The notes beneath the pieces were generated by a model, which made no database searches, had not been told where the DNA came from, and worked only from the letters and a program-made list of their open reading frames with translations. The position numbers were made by a program, and so were the translations under genes. This document shows, piece by piece, positions 53,690 to 62,959 of a DNA stretch of 64,000 nucleotides (positions are counted from its first letter, which is position 1; each line of letters opens with the position of its first letter). The DNA comes from Eublepharis macularius (taxonomy: Eukaryota; Chordata; Lepidosauria; Squamata; Eublepharidae), in contig NC_072801.1 of NCBI RefSeq assembly GCF_028583425.1, positions 13,722,001 to 13,786,000 of the forward strand. Reading direction: 5' to 3'.

Positions 53690-54772
53690 GGTCCACCCGT
53701 CATGGCTGTCTGTGTACTGTAGCTCGCTCTACATAGGGCTTCCCTCGGGCCTGATCTGGAAATTACGATGGGTCCAGAATTCAGCTGCACGCGTCCTTAT
53801 GGATACTCCATATTGGACGCATATAACTCCAGTTCTGCAGCAACTCCCAAGTGGGAGATTGGGATCCTGCCCCCCTGCCTCCTCCTGGGCTTCTTTCTTC
53901 ATGCACATGCTCCCGGCTTGCATGATGATGTCACTTCCAGGAAGTGATGTCATCACATGGGTCAAAGGGTGGCTGTGCAGGGCAAAGGGAGCTCCCTGAG
54001 TGGCACGATTTGGCCTGAAATGGGCTCGTTGTGGGGTGCTGTGGGGCATGATTCAGGACACTGTGGCTGCAAGAGTGTGCTGCGCTGCCGGGGGGGCACC
54101 CTGGAGAGCGTGCCCCACCGCTGGCTAAGTAAGTGGGCATGGGGAGGCAAAGGTGGGAGCAGGGGATCCCCTGCCCCAGGCGGGGGAATGGCACCCCTAG
54201 TTTTAACATATAAAGCCCTTAGAGGACTGGGACTGGCATATCTGTGGGACTGCCTCTTCCCATATGTTCCCTGGAGGGTGCTCTGATCAGCTGATAAAAA
54301 CTTACTGGTAGTCCCTGGCCCCAGGGAGGCTTGCCTGGCCTCAACCAGAGCCAGAGCCTTTTCGGTCCTGGCACCAACTTGGTGGAACTCTCTGTCTGTT
54401 CAGACAGAAAGATATTATCTTTTTGCCAGGCCTGAAAGATAGAGATGTTCTGCCAGGAATATGGTTAAGTCTGGGCCACGGATGAGGCTTCCCAACGGCC
54501 ACCTGGGGTGGGGGAATGTAACCCCTGTCCCTTTTTTTTCTTTTCCCATCTGCTGGGCCACTGCTGTTTCTCACCTCCCACCCACAGATACATTTTAAAA
54601 TGTTTTAGCGGGGCTGGGTAATATGGGCTGCCACTTAGAGCTGTTTTTTACTGCTGAACTGTGGTTTTATGGTTTTAAAAGGACATTTTAATGTAAATTT
54701 AAATGTTGTTATCTGCTCTTGCACAGAGAGTGGACTTAATCAATCGATTTAATAATTGAATAAATAAATAAG
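53690..54772 (+). mobile_element. L2-type LINE 3' part, interrupted
   Basis: A frame near 53765-53845 reads LRWVQNSAARVL, HITPVLQQL (the QN.AAR.L....HITPVL pattern of L2 reverse transcriptase). About 330 bases (53870-54195) of unrelated GC-rich sequence follow. The LINE then resumes with TYKALRGLGLAYLWD...SPYVP at 54205-54280 and runs to an AATAAATAAATAA tail at 54755-54770. Stops and shifts show that it is old. It lies in receptor intron 1. Confidence 0.7.
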
Positions 54773-54866
54773 GCTGGGGGTGGGGGTGATTGATACAGGC
54801 TTGCACCTTGTTTTGAATATTCTCCAACGGCAACCTCTCCTTTCACCAATCCTGTCTCTTTCTCAG

Positions 54867-54996
54867 GGGTCTTGGGACTGTAATTTTGGTGCTGTGATCC
54901 ATGTGCCAAGGTCCACAGTGGACCATGAGGGATGCATTTCTCTCCCGGTGCACAAGACTCCTTCATCTCCTCTGGATGAGCCTCATTTCCATGGAG
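54867..54996 (+). CDS. Class B GPCR (glucagon receptor subfamily), signal-peptide exon
   Basis: A clear acceptor (TCTTTCTCAG, 54866) and donor (ATGGAG|GTAAGG) bound a 130-base exon. Two in-frame ATGs lie at 54901 and 54925. The second has A at -3 and gives MRDAFLSRCTRLLHLLWMSL plus ISME, a basic start followed by a leucine-rich core, which fits a cleavable signal peptide. The exon ends in phase 0 and the next exon starts in phase 0, so the frame runs straight into the hormone-binding domain. The exon itself has no family-specific motif. The call rests on position, splice sites, phase and hydrophobicity. Any upstream exon would be non-coding. Confidence 0.8.
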
Positions 54997-55425
54997 GTAA
55001 GGGCTTCAAGTGGTCCGAGCTGATTATTCTCTCGTTTTAATCCATGATCCAATCACCGGGAGGGGTTTTTCCTGGCCCGGAGATGGAATCCCCCCATCCA
55101 TGTTCATGTGGCTGCCTCCCCTTTTTAAACAGAGGGAGGGAGGGATTGCTGAAACAAACACGGAGTGCCTACTGCTTGGCATTGGGATTGGTTTCTTGAT
55201 ACAATCTGCGATGGGCGTATTACAAAGTACAGCCAGCTGGAGCACCTAGAAGTCTTCCATGCTGTCCAAGAGCGAGGACTCACTCAGATGGTATTCTTGT
55301 CCCAGCTGGAATGACAAATATTAAAAACGAAGGATGATTCTGCTCCTCAATCGGCCCTGACAACAATTCTAACCAGCTGTGATCCCCTCCCTCCCAAAGG
55401 TTTCACTACTAATGACTCATATGTA
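54997..55425. other. Receptor intron (after signal exon), nothing recognised
   Basis: About 430 bases of intron sequence before the MITE copy at 55430; no element recognised. Confidence 0.5.
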
Positions 55426-55429
55426 TTGA

Positions 55430-55762
55430 CAGGGCTTTTTTTCTGGGAAAAGAGGTGGTGGAACTCAGTGGTGAAACTCAGGACCGTACAATGACGTCAC
55501 TTTGGGTCAGCTGGAACAAGGTGGGGATGTTTTTTAAAGTTTAAATTGCCTTTGGCAAAAATGGTCACATGGCTGGTGGCCCTGCCCCCTGATCTCCAGA
55601 CAGAGGGGAGTTTAGATTGCCCTCCGCGCCGCTTGTCGGCGCAGAGGGCAATCTAAACTGCCCTCTGTCTGGAGATCAGGGGGCGGGGCCACCAGCCATG
55701 TGACCATTTTTAAGAGGTGCCGGAACTCCGTTCCACCATGCTCCCACTGAAAAAAAGCCCTG
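55430..55762 (+). mobile_element. hAT-type palindromic MITE (CAGGGC family), copy 8
   Basis: Duplication TGTATTGA / TGTATGGA (55422-55429, 55763-55770; one mismatch). It contains the extra AATGACGTCACTTTGGGTCA block also present in copy 7. Arms pair through GCCCTCCGCGCCGC / GGCGCAGAGGGC. It sits in the receptor intron between the signal-peptide exon and exon 3. Confidence 0.88.
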
Positions 55763-56377
55763 TGTATGGACCCTTTCCTTATTGTAACTCCCTGTTCTTT
55801 GCAAGAAATGCATTCCTTGTCCCAAAGCTCTCAAGTTATGTGCTACTTGTTGACTGCTCATAATGACAATAGGCTTATCTAGCATTTTAATTGCAATTCA
55901 GCTGATCTAGCCTAATGCAGATCTGTAAAGATTCAAAAGCTGAGGGACGGGTGGGGTAGGGGGTCTGGGAGGGAAAGGGTAACGCCTGGCAGATCCAGCC
56001 TTGCCACTGAAGCTGGAGTGAATTCCCAAATCAACTTCTGTCAAATAGGATTTTCAAATTCTGGGTCTGTAGTCAGGGGCAGTTGCAGTCCCTTTGACCT
56101 GGATTAATCCACGGCTCGTGCTTCTGAAGGCAGCTATTTCTAGAGGGAGCCTTCAAAATGCAACACGGTCACCCTTCCGGACCCTATGTGCATGCCCCAC
56201 TCTTGAAGTCACTGGCTTATTAATTGGCATCCTTCCACTTTGCCGTTCTCTCGCTCTATCCTCACCTGGGAAAGCATCTGGTTCTACGTCTCAGCCTGGA
56301 AAGCCCTGCCCCTAGTAACTGCCAGAGGTCCTAGGGAAGGTCTCCACCAAGATATAATGAGGGTGTGCATTCCACAG

Positions 56378-56474
56378 AGCTGCGGTGCCAAAGTTTTGGA
56401 GAAGACGTTTGAAGAATGGATGAGGTACAAGGCCGAATGCTCGAAGAAGATGGCAAATGACCCTTATCCCTCCG
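56378..56474 (+). CDS. Class B GPCR (glucagon receptor subfamily), N-terminal helix exon
   Basis: The exon (acceptor TTCCACAG, donor TCCG|GTAAGG) has 97 bases: 32 codons plus one base. It encodes AKVLEKTFEEWMRYKAECSK and ends DPYPS. The amphipathic helix with EEW..Y...C matches the first alpha-helix of the class B extracellular domain, where glucagon-family receptors have FEKW..Y...C. The Cys of AEC is the first of the six conserved disulphide cysteines. It joins exon 4 in phase 1 to give [11 protein letters not shown]. Confidence 0.9.
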
Positions 56475-56562
56475 GTAAGGGATTCTCTGTTCTGTTTCCT
56501 TAAAGTGGAAAGACCAGAAGGTGAACTTACCTGCTATTATCTGAGGCAGGCTTGCAGGTCTG

Positions 56563-57662
56563 TGTCGTGTCTGTAGCCCCTACATCCATGTCATTATTCT
56601 AGGGGATGCTAATTGCTAATACTGTGTGGCTGTGTTTTGATTTCATATTGCAAATGCTATGTGTGCATCACTTTCGTTTCTCCCTCTCCCAGCCTGAGAA
56701 CACAGCTGGGGAATCTATTTCTCTGAAGCTCACCAAAATGACCTTGGGGTGTCTGAAAATGTTACCGTGTCTCTCTGTCTTGTCTAGCTGATGTATAAAC
56801 TCCAGCAAAAGTTTCCCAGGCTTCTTCCCGCTCAAAACTAGTGGGTTAGGGAGTTACTAGTGGGTTACTTTCCTCAAGCCTCTATTCCTCTCAATATGTC
56901 AGGCTATGGATGACAGGATACAGCAGACAGATCTCAGGGCCATTGCATCAAGATCAGGGCTTTTTTTCTGGGAAAAGAGGTGGTGGAATTCAGTGGGTTG
57001 CTCTCGGAGAAAATGGTCACATGGCCGGTGGCCCCGCCCCCTGATCTCCAGACAGAGAGGAGTTGAGATTGCCCTCCGTGCCACAAGGGCAATCTCAACT
57101 CCCCTCTGCCTGGAGATCAGGGGGCGGGGCCACCAGCCACGTGACCATTTTCAAGAGGTTCTGGAACTCAGTTCCACCGCGTTCCCGCTGAAAAAAAGCC
57201 CTAATCAAGACACAGGTTCTTGGGTAGATGACATTTTATTCAGAAATCAGATCATTTCCATATACAGGTCCACAGCTTACTTAGAAACAAGAAAGCTTCT
57301 AGGCAGTACAGCTTCCTTGAGAGGAATAGAGGCTTGAGGAAAGTACAGGTCTAAATACTCAAACATTTCCCCCCTCCCTAACCCACTAGTTTTGAGCAGG
57401 AAGAAGCCTGGGAAACTTTTGCTGGAGTTTATACATCAGCTAGACAAGACAGAGAGAAATGGTAACATTTTCAGACACCCCAAGGTCATTTTGGTGAGCT
57501 TCAGAGAAATAGATTCCCCAGCTGTGTTCTCAGGCTGGGAGAGGGAGAAACGAAAGTGATGCACACATAGCATTTGCAATATGAAATCAAAACAGCCACA
57601 CAGTATTAGCAATTAGCATCCCCTAGAATAATGACATGGATGTAGGGGCTACAGACATGACA
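56563..57662. mobile_element. Inverted-LTR composite in receptor intron, with 5-bp duplication
   Basis: A partial LTR in plus orientation (56563-56895, TGTCGTGTCTGTAGCCCCTA start) is followed directly by a full LTR in minus orientation (57662 down to 56897, ending at TGTCAGGCTATGG). The two share about 330 bases as inverted arms (for example TAGGGGATGCTAATTGCTAA). The whole is flanked by GTCTG (56558-56562, 57663-57667). A hAT MITE (56955-57203) is nested in the full LTR. TATA-like TGTATAAAC lies at 56791. Both outer ends are the U3 end, which a normal provirus or solo LTR cannot give. Confidence 0.75.
56955..57203 (+). mobile_element. hAT-type palindromic MITE (CAGGGC family), copy 9
   Basis: Duplication ATCAAGAT / ATCAAGAC (56947-56954, 57204-57211; one mismatch). 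Arms complete (GGTCACATGGCCGGTGGCCC and its reverse). It is inserted in the minus-orientation LTR, so it is younger than that LTR. Confidence 0.9.
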
Positions 57663-57663
57663 G

Positions 57664-58214
57664 TCTGCTCCCTTGACTGTCCACCTTTGCAGAGGCTCTA
57701 GTTAAAAATAGGTGCCTAGTTAAAAATTTAAACTTAAAACTTAAAAAAACCTTAAAAATAGGCAAATGCACCCTTTGTCTCACTCATCCAAAAGAAAAGC
57801 TCAGTTCTGCTATCCCCTCTTGGAGGTGCTTGCACCAGTATAAAGCTTGCCTATGCAGATTCTCTTGGATCCCATGGATCTGTTTTGCCCGTGGTGCTGC
57901 AAGAAGCCTTCCGCCGATGCTGGAGGAAAGCTGCTTGTGCTGCAGGGAAGTGTCATTTTCAGCAGAATCCAACGTACTCAGAATATTTAGGAAAGGTCTT
58001 CTTTGCATGTGATGTGAATCTACACTTAGACCTCAGTGTAAGAGAAAACAGTTGGGAATTTGACTTCTTCTTCCCGTGTTCTAAAGCCAAGGACAAAACA
58101 AGATTCCCCTTTATAGTAAGAGCCAAAGGCAAATGTTTGCTGCCATTAAAGGCTTCTAATTGCAAACTACTCTCTCATGGAACCAAGTCTGGAGAAACAA
58201 GAAAATAGTCAATC
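57664..58214. other. Receptor intron, nothing recognised
   Basis: About 550 bases. A 107-codon plus frame (57885-58208) has no recognised motif and no fitting splice sites in the receptor frame. Confidence 0.4.
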
Positions 58215-58224
58215 AAATTGGCTC

Positions 58225-58857
58225 TTGGTTGTTGTGGATTTTCCGGGCTGTACGGCTGTGGTCTTGGCATTGTAGTTCCTGACGTTTTGCCAGCAGCTCT
58301 CACTGGCATCTTCAGAGGTGTAGCACCGAAAGACAGAGATCTCTCAGTGTCACCGTGTGGAAAAGATGTTGGCAGGTAATTTATATCTACTCAGGAAGGT
58401 GGGGTTGGGCTGAGTCATCCTGTAAGAGTTCCCCAAGGTGTGGAATGCTAATGGAGGGAGGCTTCACTGTATCCTGAGGAGGTTCTTTTGCATATGGATT
58501 GGTGCTTGATATGCTAATCTTCTCTGCAGGGCTATTGTAAGATGTAGAGTATTTTGTTAGCCTGGTGTTTTTCAGGACTGAAAACCATGCTCTATTCGTT
58601 CTTAAAGTCTCTTCTTTCCTGTTGAAGTTGTGCTTATGCTTATGAATTTCAATGGCTTCCCTGTGCAATCTGACAAAGTAGTTGGAAGTGTTGTCCAGTA
58701 TTTTAGTGTCCTGGAATGTGTCTTTCGGTGCTATACCTCTGAAGAGTCACAGCTGCTGGCTAAACATCAGGAACTACAATGCCAAGACCATGGCGATACA
58801 GCCCGGAAAATCCACAACCACCAACATTCTCCGGCCGTGAAAGCCGGCTTTGACAAT
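58225..58857 (-). mobile_element. Penelope-like element with GIY-YIG endonuclease remnant and inverted terminal repeats
   Basis: A perfect 10-base duplication AAATTGGCTC (58215-58224, 58858-58867) flanks it. Terminal repeats in inverted orientation (TTTTCCGGGCTGTACGGCTG at the left; AGCCCGGAAAATCCACAACC at the right) are the same as at 18548-18888. The minus frame in between (58668-58387) starts HREAIEIHKHKHNFNRKEET and continues L.TNRAWFSVL, the C-terminal end of the GIY-YIG endonuclease domain of Penelope-like proteins (Glu/His helix then N-R). Only this end of the protein is left. Confidence 0.82.
58278..58318 (-). ncRNA. Hammerhead-like motif, core mutated
   Basis: On the minus strand CCU, CUGAAGA, U, GCCAG/CUGGC stem, then AAAA in place of GAAA, C-GUC and AGG. 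The change of the conserved G (G12) should abolish activity. The inverted twin at 58736-58771 has lost part of stem II and reads TAAACATC at the cleavage side. This is a dead copy of the 18.6 kb motif. Confidence 0.45.
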
Positions 58858-58869
58858 AAATTGGCTCCT

Positions 58870-59638
58870 CTTAAAGAAATACACATATATTCTCCCCCAT
58901 CATCTTTGTTCCTGTACCCATTCAATATCGTCCATTTTTCTTTTGTAACAAAATCCATCAAACTCAGCCCTGCAGCCATCAATAATTGCTCATTATTAGG
59001 TGCAGTTCTAGCATTAAAATCACCAGCAATTAGAAACTTAGCACTGGGATAAGATGTTACTAGGTTTTCAGCTAACAGTGCAATCCTAAACAGAGTTACC
59101 CCAATCCAAGCCCATTGAAATCAATGGAGGGATTGTTAAATTTTACAGCTTGGGCCAACGAGAAAGATTCCTTCCACTCTATTGAAATATATTGTGTTGT
59201 GCCAGAAATTAAACAAGCTGGGAAATTAAACAAGTTGGGAATCGACTCCTTCCTTCATTTACAACTTTTGCTAAATTAAAAAAAATTACAGAATCAAGAT
59301 AATAAAATATGTCTGCATAGAACACAGATGATGCACTCCCCCCCCCTTCAAAGCACTTCATGCAACATCTGTCAATAATCTGCACGACAACCCTGCAAGG
59401 TAGAATGGTACTATAGATGAGGAGGGAAGCAAGATGGGAAGTTTGTGGCTGAGATTTCAGCCATCCGCTGCTCTGTTTTCCACTCGTCTCCAGAGCCACA
59501 GTGTTGTACGAATGGCACTGCTAACGGATGCCGAGAACGAGAGAGATCCGATCCTCTTTGTGTTCTGGCATGAATATTTCTGCCCCCTATTTGAGGAACG
59601 TCACTCTGCCCATCTGGCCTTGCTTCTGTCTCTTGCAG
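58870..59638. other. Receptor intron up to exon 4
   Basis: Contains a trace of the small dispersed family at 59075-59130 (CAGTGCAATCCTAAACAGAG). Open frames overlapping exon 4 on both strands are shadows. No other gene is supported. Confidence 0.45.
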
Positions 59639-59746
59639 GACTGTTCTGCAACCGAACATTTGATATGTACGCATGCTGGCCTGACGGGAGTCCGGGCACC
59701 GTTGTCAATGTCTCCTGCCCCTTCTACTTGCCCTGGTTTGAAAAAG
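59639..59746 (+). CDS. Class B GPCR (glucagon receptor subfamily), CWPD exon
   Basis: 108 bases between TCTCTTGCAG and AAAAAG|GTATGG. It reads [16 protein letters not shown], then [15 protein letters not shown]. It holds conserved cysteines 2, 3 and 4, the CWPD core with the invariant Asp, Trp and Pro of the hormone-binding fold, and two N-glycosylation sites (NRT, NVS). The CNRTFD.Y.CWPD.PG...NVSCP.YLPW pattern is specific to the glucagon/GLP-1 receptor branch of class B. Phase 1 on both sides is consistent with the neighbours. Confidence 0.96.
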
Positions 59747-60094
59747 GTATGGCTGTTTCCAGGTGGGCTGGGAGAGCAATATGTCCCATGGCACCCAAGC
59801 TGTTTTTCCTCAATTCCTCTTGCAAGGTCTGTGTGGTGGAATCTCCCCACGGGTCACAGGCCCCTAGGCTCTGTCCAGTGCTCCACTTTCTCTGATGCTC
59901 TTCTTGGCTTGCCACTTTCCGCTCAATGGAAATCGAAACTCTCTGCTTGGGCTGAAGGCACCTCTCCAAAGTCTCAAGCAGACATTGTACTGCAGATGTT
60001 TTGCGTAGAGAAGGCAGGAATTCTGCATGCAAAAAGGTGGCTGCGCCACTGAATATACTGCAGAGGGGGGACTGGGCACAGGGCTGCCATTTTT

Positions 60095-60451
60095 TTTTTA
60101 TTATAAAAGATTTTTATTAGATGCGTTAACATACAATATATATTGCTACATACCATTAATAACCCCCTTAATTCTTCATATGTTCCCCATCTCCTCCCCC
60201 CACCTTTATCTATATTGACTTCCAACAGCACTGCAACCCCTTTTACCTTTCCATAATTCTAATTCTAATTCTTCTTCTTATTTGTTAATATTAGTTTTAA
60301 AGGTAAAGATTGACACTGTACTAAATCTTATCTTATTTAGTAATTCTTGAAAGACCATAAATGCCCTTTAACATCCCATTTTTTTCCCAAATAGTCTTTC
60401 AATTTCCCCCAGTCCTCCATAAATTCTTTTGGATCATTGTCTCTCAATTTT
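60095..60451 (-). mobile_element. L1-type LINE 3' end, strongly 5'-truncated
   Basis: A 15-base duplication AGGGCTGCCATTTTT (60080-60094, 60452-60466) flanks it. The plus strand begins with a T run (poly-A of the minus element) and TTATAAAAGATTTTTATTAG, and the T/C-rich rest has no frame. It lies in the receptor intron between exons 4 and 5. Confidence 0.78.
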
Positions 60452-60639
60452 AGGGCTGCCATTTTTATGACGGCCTCGTGTTCTGTAATACATTTATTAT
60501 GGCATCCGCTCTTGGGAATCTCTTTGTCAGATGCAAGCTCTGAGTTTTGTGTTGGGCCCGTGTGGAGCCCATATTCTGTTTAAAACTAGTGCTTGTTTCT
60601 CTATGCTTTCTGGACCAGATTTGTCAATCTGCATCTCTC

Positions 60640-61000
60640 TATGTGTCTACATCCAATCAGCTCAGGGTGGCATATATAGGCTTTCTGTTGTTATGCTCAC
60701 AACAGCCTTGCAAGGCAGGTTCAGTGGGGTGTGTGTGACTGGCCCAAGGACTTCCAAGTTTTATGGCGGAGTGTGAACGTGAACGTGGGTCTCTTCCCTA
60801 GGCTGACTCTCTGGCTGTCGCTTATGAGTGTGATCCATCACTGCACGCCAGTGCGGTATAGTGGTTAGAGCACCAGCCTAGGATCCAAGAGACCCAAGTT
60901 TGAATTTGGAAGTTTGCCAGGTGACCTTGGGCCAGTCGCACATTCAGCCTAACCTACCTCAAAGGGCTGTTGTGAGGATAAAATGGAAAGGGGGCGTTTT
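60640..61000. repeat. Two tRNA-type SINE fragments (minus then plus)
   Basis: 60640-60790 has the reversed body (TCAGCTCAGGGTGGCATATA, GCTCACAACAGCCTTGCAAG GCAGGTTCAGTG, GTGTGACTGGCCCAAGG). 60845-60990 is a plus copy with head GCGGTATAGTGGTTAGAGCA, GTTTGAATTTGG, GGTGACCTTGGGCCAGTCGC and GCTGTTGTGAGGATAAAATG. Both belong to the second family (see 20983). Confidence 0.75.
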
Positions 61001-61416
61001 AAGGTGGTTTGGGCAAGGAGTTCCTGGCTCCCGCCTTTCAGCAGCACCAGCTGCACGGCTGCCGTGGACAACTTCTTGCATGGTGCTGTGCAAGGCGGGA
61101 TGCTGCAGAGGCTTTTGGACACACAGAACAGCCACACAAGATGGGACAATTGTGTAGCAGCTGCTCCATCTGGTGGCTGTAAGATATAAAGCAGTTTGCC
61201 GCATCCCTCCCTGCCGTTGCACGAAAAGTTCCCAGATCATCACCGTGTCTGGCTTCACTGTGGATTGCTACGTGGTGAGCTGCTTTTTTGCATTAGGCCT
61301 GCCAGTGTGACCGCCTAGAGGCATTTACAGCAGCTTCCCCGTGCCTCCAACCCTGATTCGAAAAGGCTTCTTCCAGATGCTTCAGCCTGACATTCCAGAT
61401 CCTTTTGTGCTTGCAG

Positions 61417-61538
61417 TTAAACACGGGCTCGTGAGCCGCAAGTGCGGGGCTGACGGGCACTGGGTGCTACTGAACGGGACAGAGGCCTGGAGGGACCACT
61501 CTCAGTGCAAGGACGAGGCGGAAGCCACCAGTGAAGAG
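61417..61538 (+). CDS. Class B GPCR (glucagon receptor subfamily), last ectodomain exon
   Basis: 122 bases between TGTGCTTGCAG and GAAGAG|GTGAGA. After the split Val codon it reads KHGLVSRKCGADGHWVLLNG then TEAWRDHSQCKDEAEATSEE. Cysteines 5 and 6 and the conserved G-x-W are present, plus a third N-glycosylation site (NGT). KCG.DG.W and WRD.SQC are closest to glucagon receptor wording. The acidic stretch after the last Cys is the stalk leading to TM1. It ends in phase 0. Confidence 0.95.
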
Positions 61539-61676
61539 GTGAGAAGGGGAAGGTGGCTGGGACTTGCTACTGGGGGGAAATGTCAGTTGTGCGAGTGGTG
61601 GGTTGGATGTTTATTTCCTTCCTTCCTCTATACCCTGCTTTGGGACCCCAAAGTGGGTTATAGCTTTCCTCTCTCA

Positions 61677-62134
61677 CAGGGGTCATTTCGTAGAAAAAGA
61701 GCTGCAGGAACTCATTAGCACAACTCATTAGCATACCGCATTAGCATATGCCACGCCCTTGCCATCACCGGAAGGGTGTCATTAGCATAACTGATTTGCA
61801 TGTGCCACCCACCCACCCCGACATCACCTATCCTGGCTGTTTTGGACCCAATCCTGGCCATTCAGGGCCAAAATTGGGCCCAAAATGGCAAAAAGGGGCT
61901 GAAAAAGGCCAAAAAGGGCCCCAAAATGGTCAGGATCGGGCCGCTTCTGAGTGGGAGAGTGATCCAGCACCCGTCAGGGGCCTGATCTGGGCTGTTTTGG
62001 CCCCAATCCAGGCTGAAAAGGGCCCAAAATGGCCAAGAGTCAGGTGGGTGGGGAGGGGGGGCACCTGACGTGTGACCTCTTTGGGGAACTGCTGGAACTG
62101 CGTTCCTGCACGTTCCCCCTCAAAATGAGCCCTG
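61677..62134 (+). mobile_element. hAT-type MITE, second family (CAGGGGTCATT), copy 2
   Basis: Ends CAGGGGTCATTTCGTAG and AAAATGAGCCCTG; duplication CTCTCTCA / CTCTCTCC (61669-61676, 62135-62142; one mismatch). It is largely collinear with the copy at 51908. It lies about 140 bases after receptor exon 5. Confidence 0.83.
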
Positions 62135-62139
62135 CTCTC

Positions 62140-62292
62140 TCCTCTATTTTATCCTCACAACAACCCTGTGAGGTATGTTACACCGAGAGAGACAAACTGA
62201 TCCAAGGTCAGCCAGCAAGCTTCCATGGCAGAGTAGGAATTCGAACCTGGGTCTCCCAGATCATAGCCCAACACTCTGACTACTACAAGAGC
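62140..62292 (-). repeat. tRNA-derived SINE fragment (second family)
   Basis: ATTTTATCCTCACAACAACC CTGTGAGGTATG, then CAAGGTCAGCCAGCAAGCTT CCATGGCAGAG, GAACCTGGGTCTCCCAGATC and AACACTCTGACTACTACA: reversed body, B box and head. Confidence 0.8.
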
Positions 62293-62955
62293 TCCAGTGG
62301 TATGGTGTGACTGCATGCCCCCAGTGATACCACCATATTTTTCCCCAGGCATCTTTTAGAAAGGCTTGTCCTAGGAAATGATAGGGAAGCGTGCTGGATT
62401 TCTAGCATTCTTCAAGGAAGCCTCTAGCCCTCTTGATTTACAGCGAGAGCATTCAGGCAGCTTGCAGAGTAAGACAAGTGCCTGCTCCCCCCTTCTAGTA
62501 TTGCAGGCAACAAATGCAAAAGCACCAGGATGACTGAGGAGCTTGTGGGCAAATGGCACTTATTCTGTGTTTCCCCCGCAGCTATTGCCACCCGTCCTGG
62601 TCCTTTCAGTAAGCCTCGGTATTGCATACGCCATTACTTGCAATATCTTTATATTAACAGATGTGTGAGAAGGAAGTAACACTTCCACAAAAACTGGCAT
62701 CACTTTACCTCCCTGTCCGCTATTGACCAATTAAGGAAAAAAATTAAACTCTGCCTTCCACTGAATTACAGTTTGCAAAAATTAAAAACCACGGCAATAG
62801 CAGAAATGGATAAACACATGCAAAACCTAGAAATCCAGAACCTGCAAAGCCTTTAAAAAAAAAAGGTTATCCTGAAAGCCAAAGGTTTCACAAGTTGATT
62901 AATTTTTCATTTGCCTTCTAAAAGGAACTGTGAATAGGTGCCACCTCTGTTTGGT
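62293..62955. other. Receptor intron, nothing recognised
   Basis: About 0.66 kb. The AT-rich part at 62640-62880 might be a LINE remnant, but no frame or motif supports it. Confidence 0.4.
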
Positions 62956-62959
62956 GACT

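Noticed and set aside
59434..60052. Two long plus-strand frames spanning receptor exon 4
   Set aside because: Only 59639-59746 has the conserved receptor text and proper splice sites; the flanks of the frames are intron.
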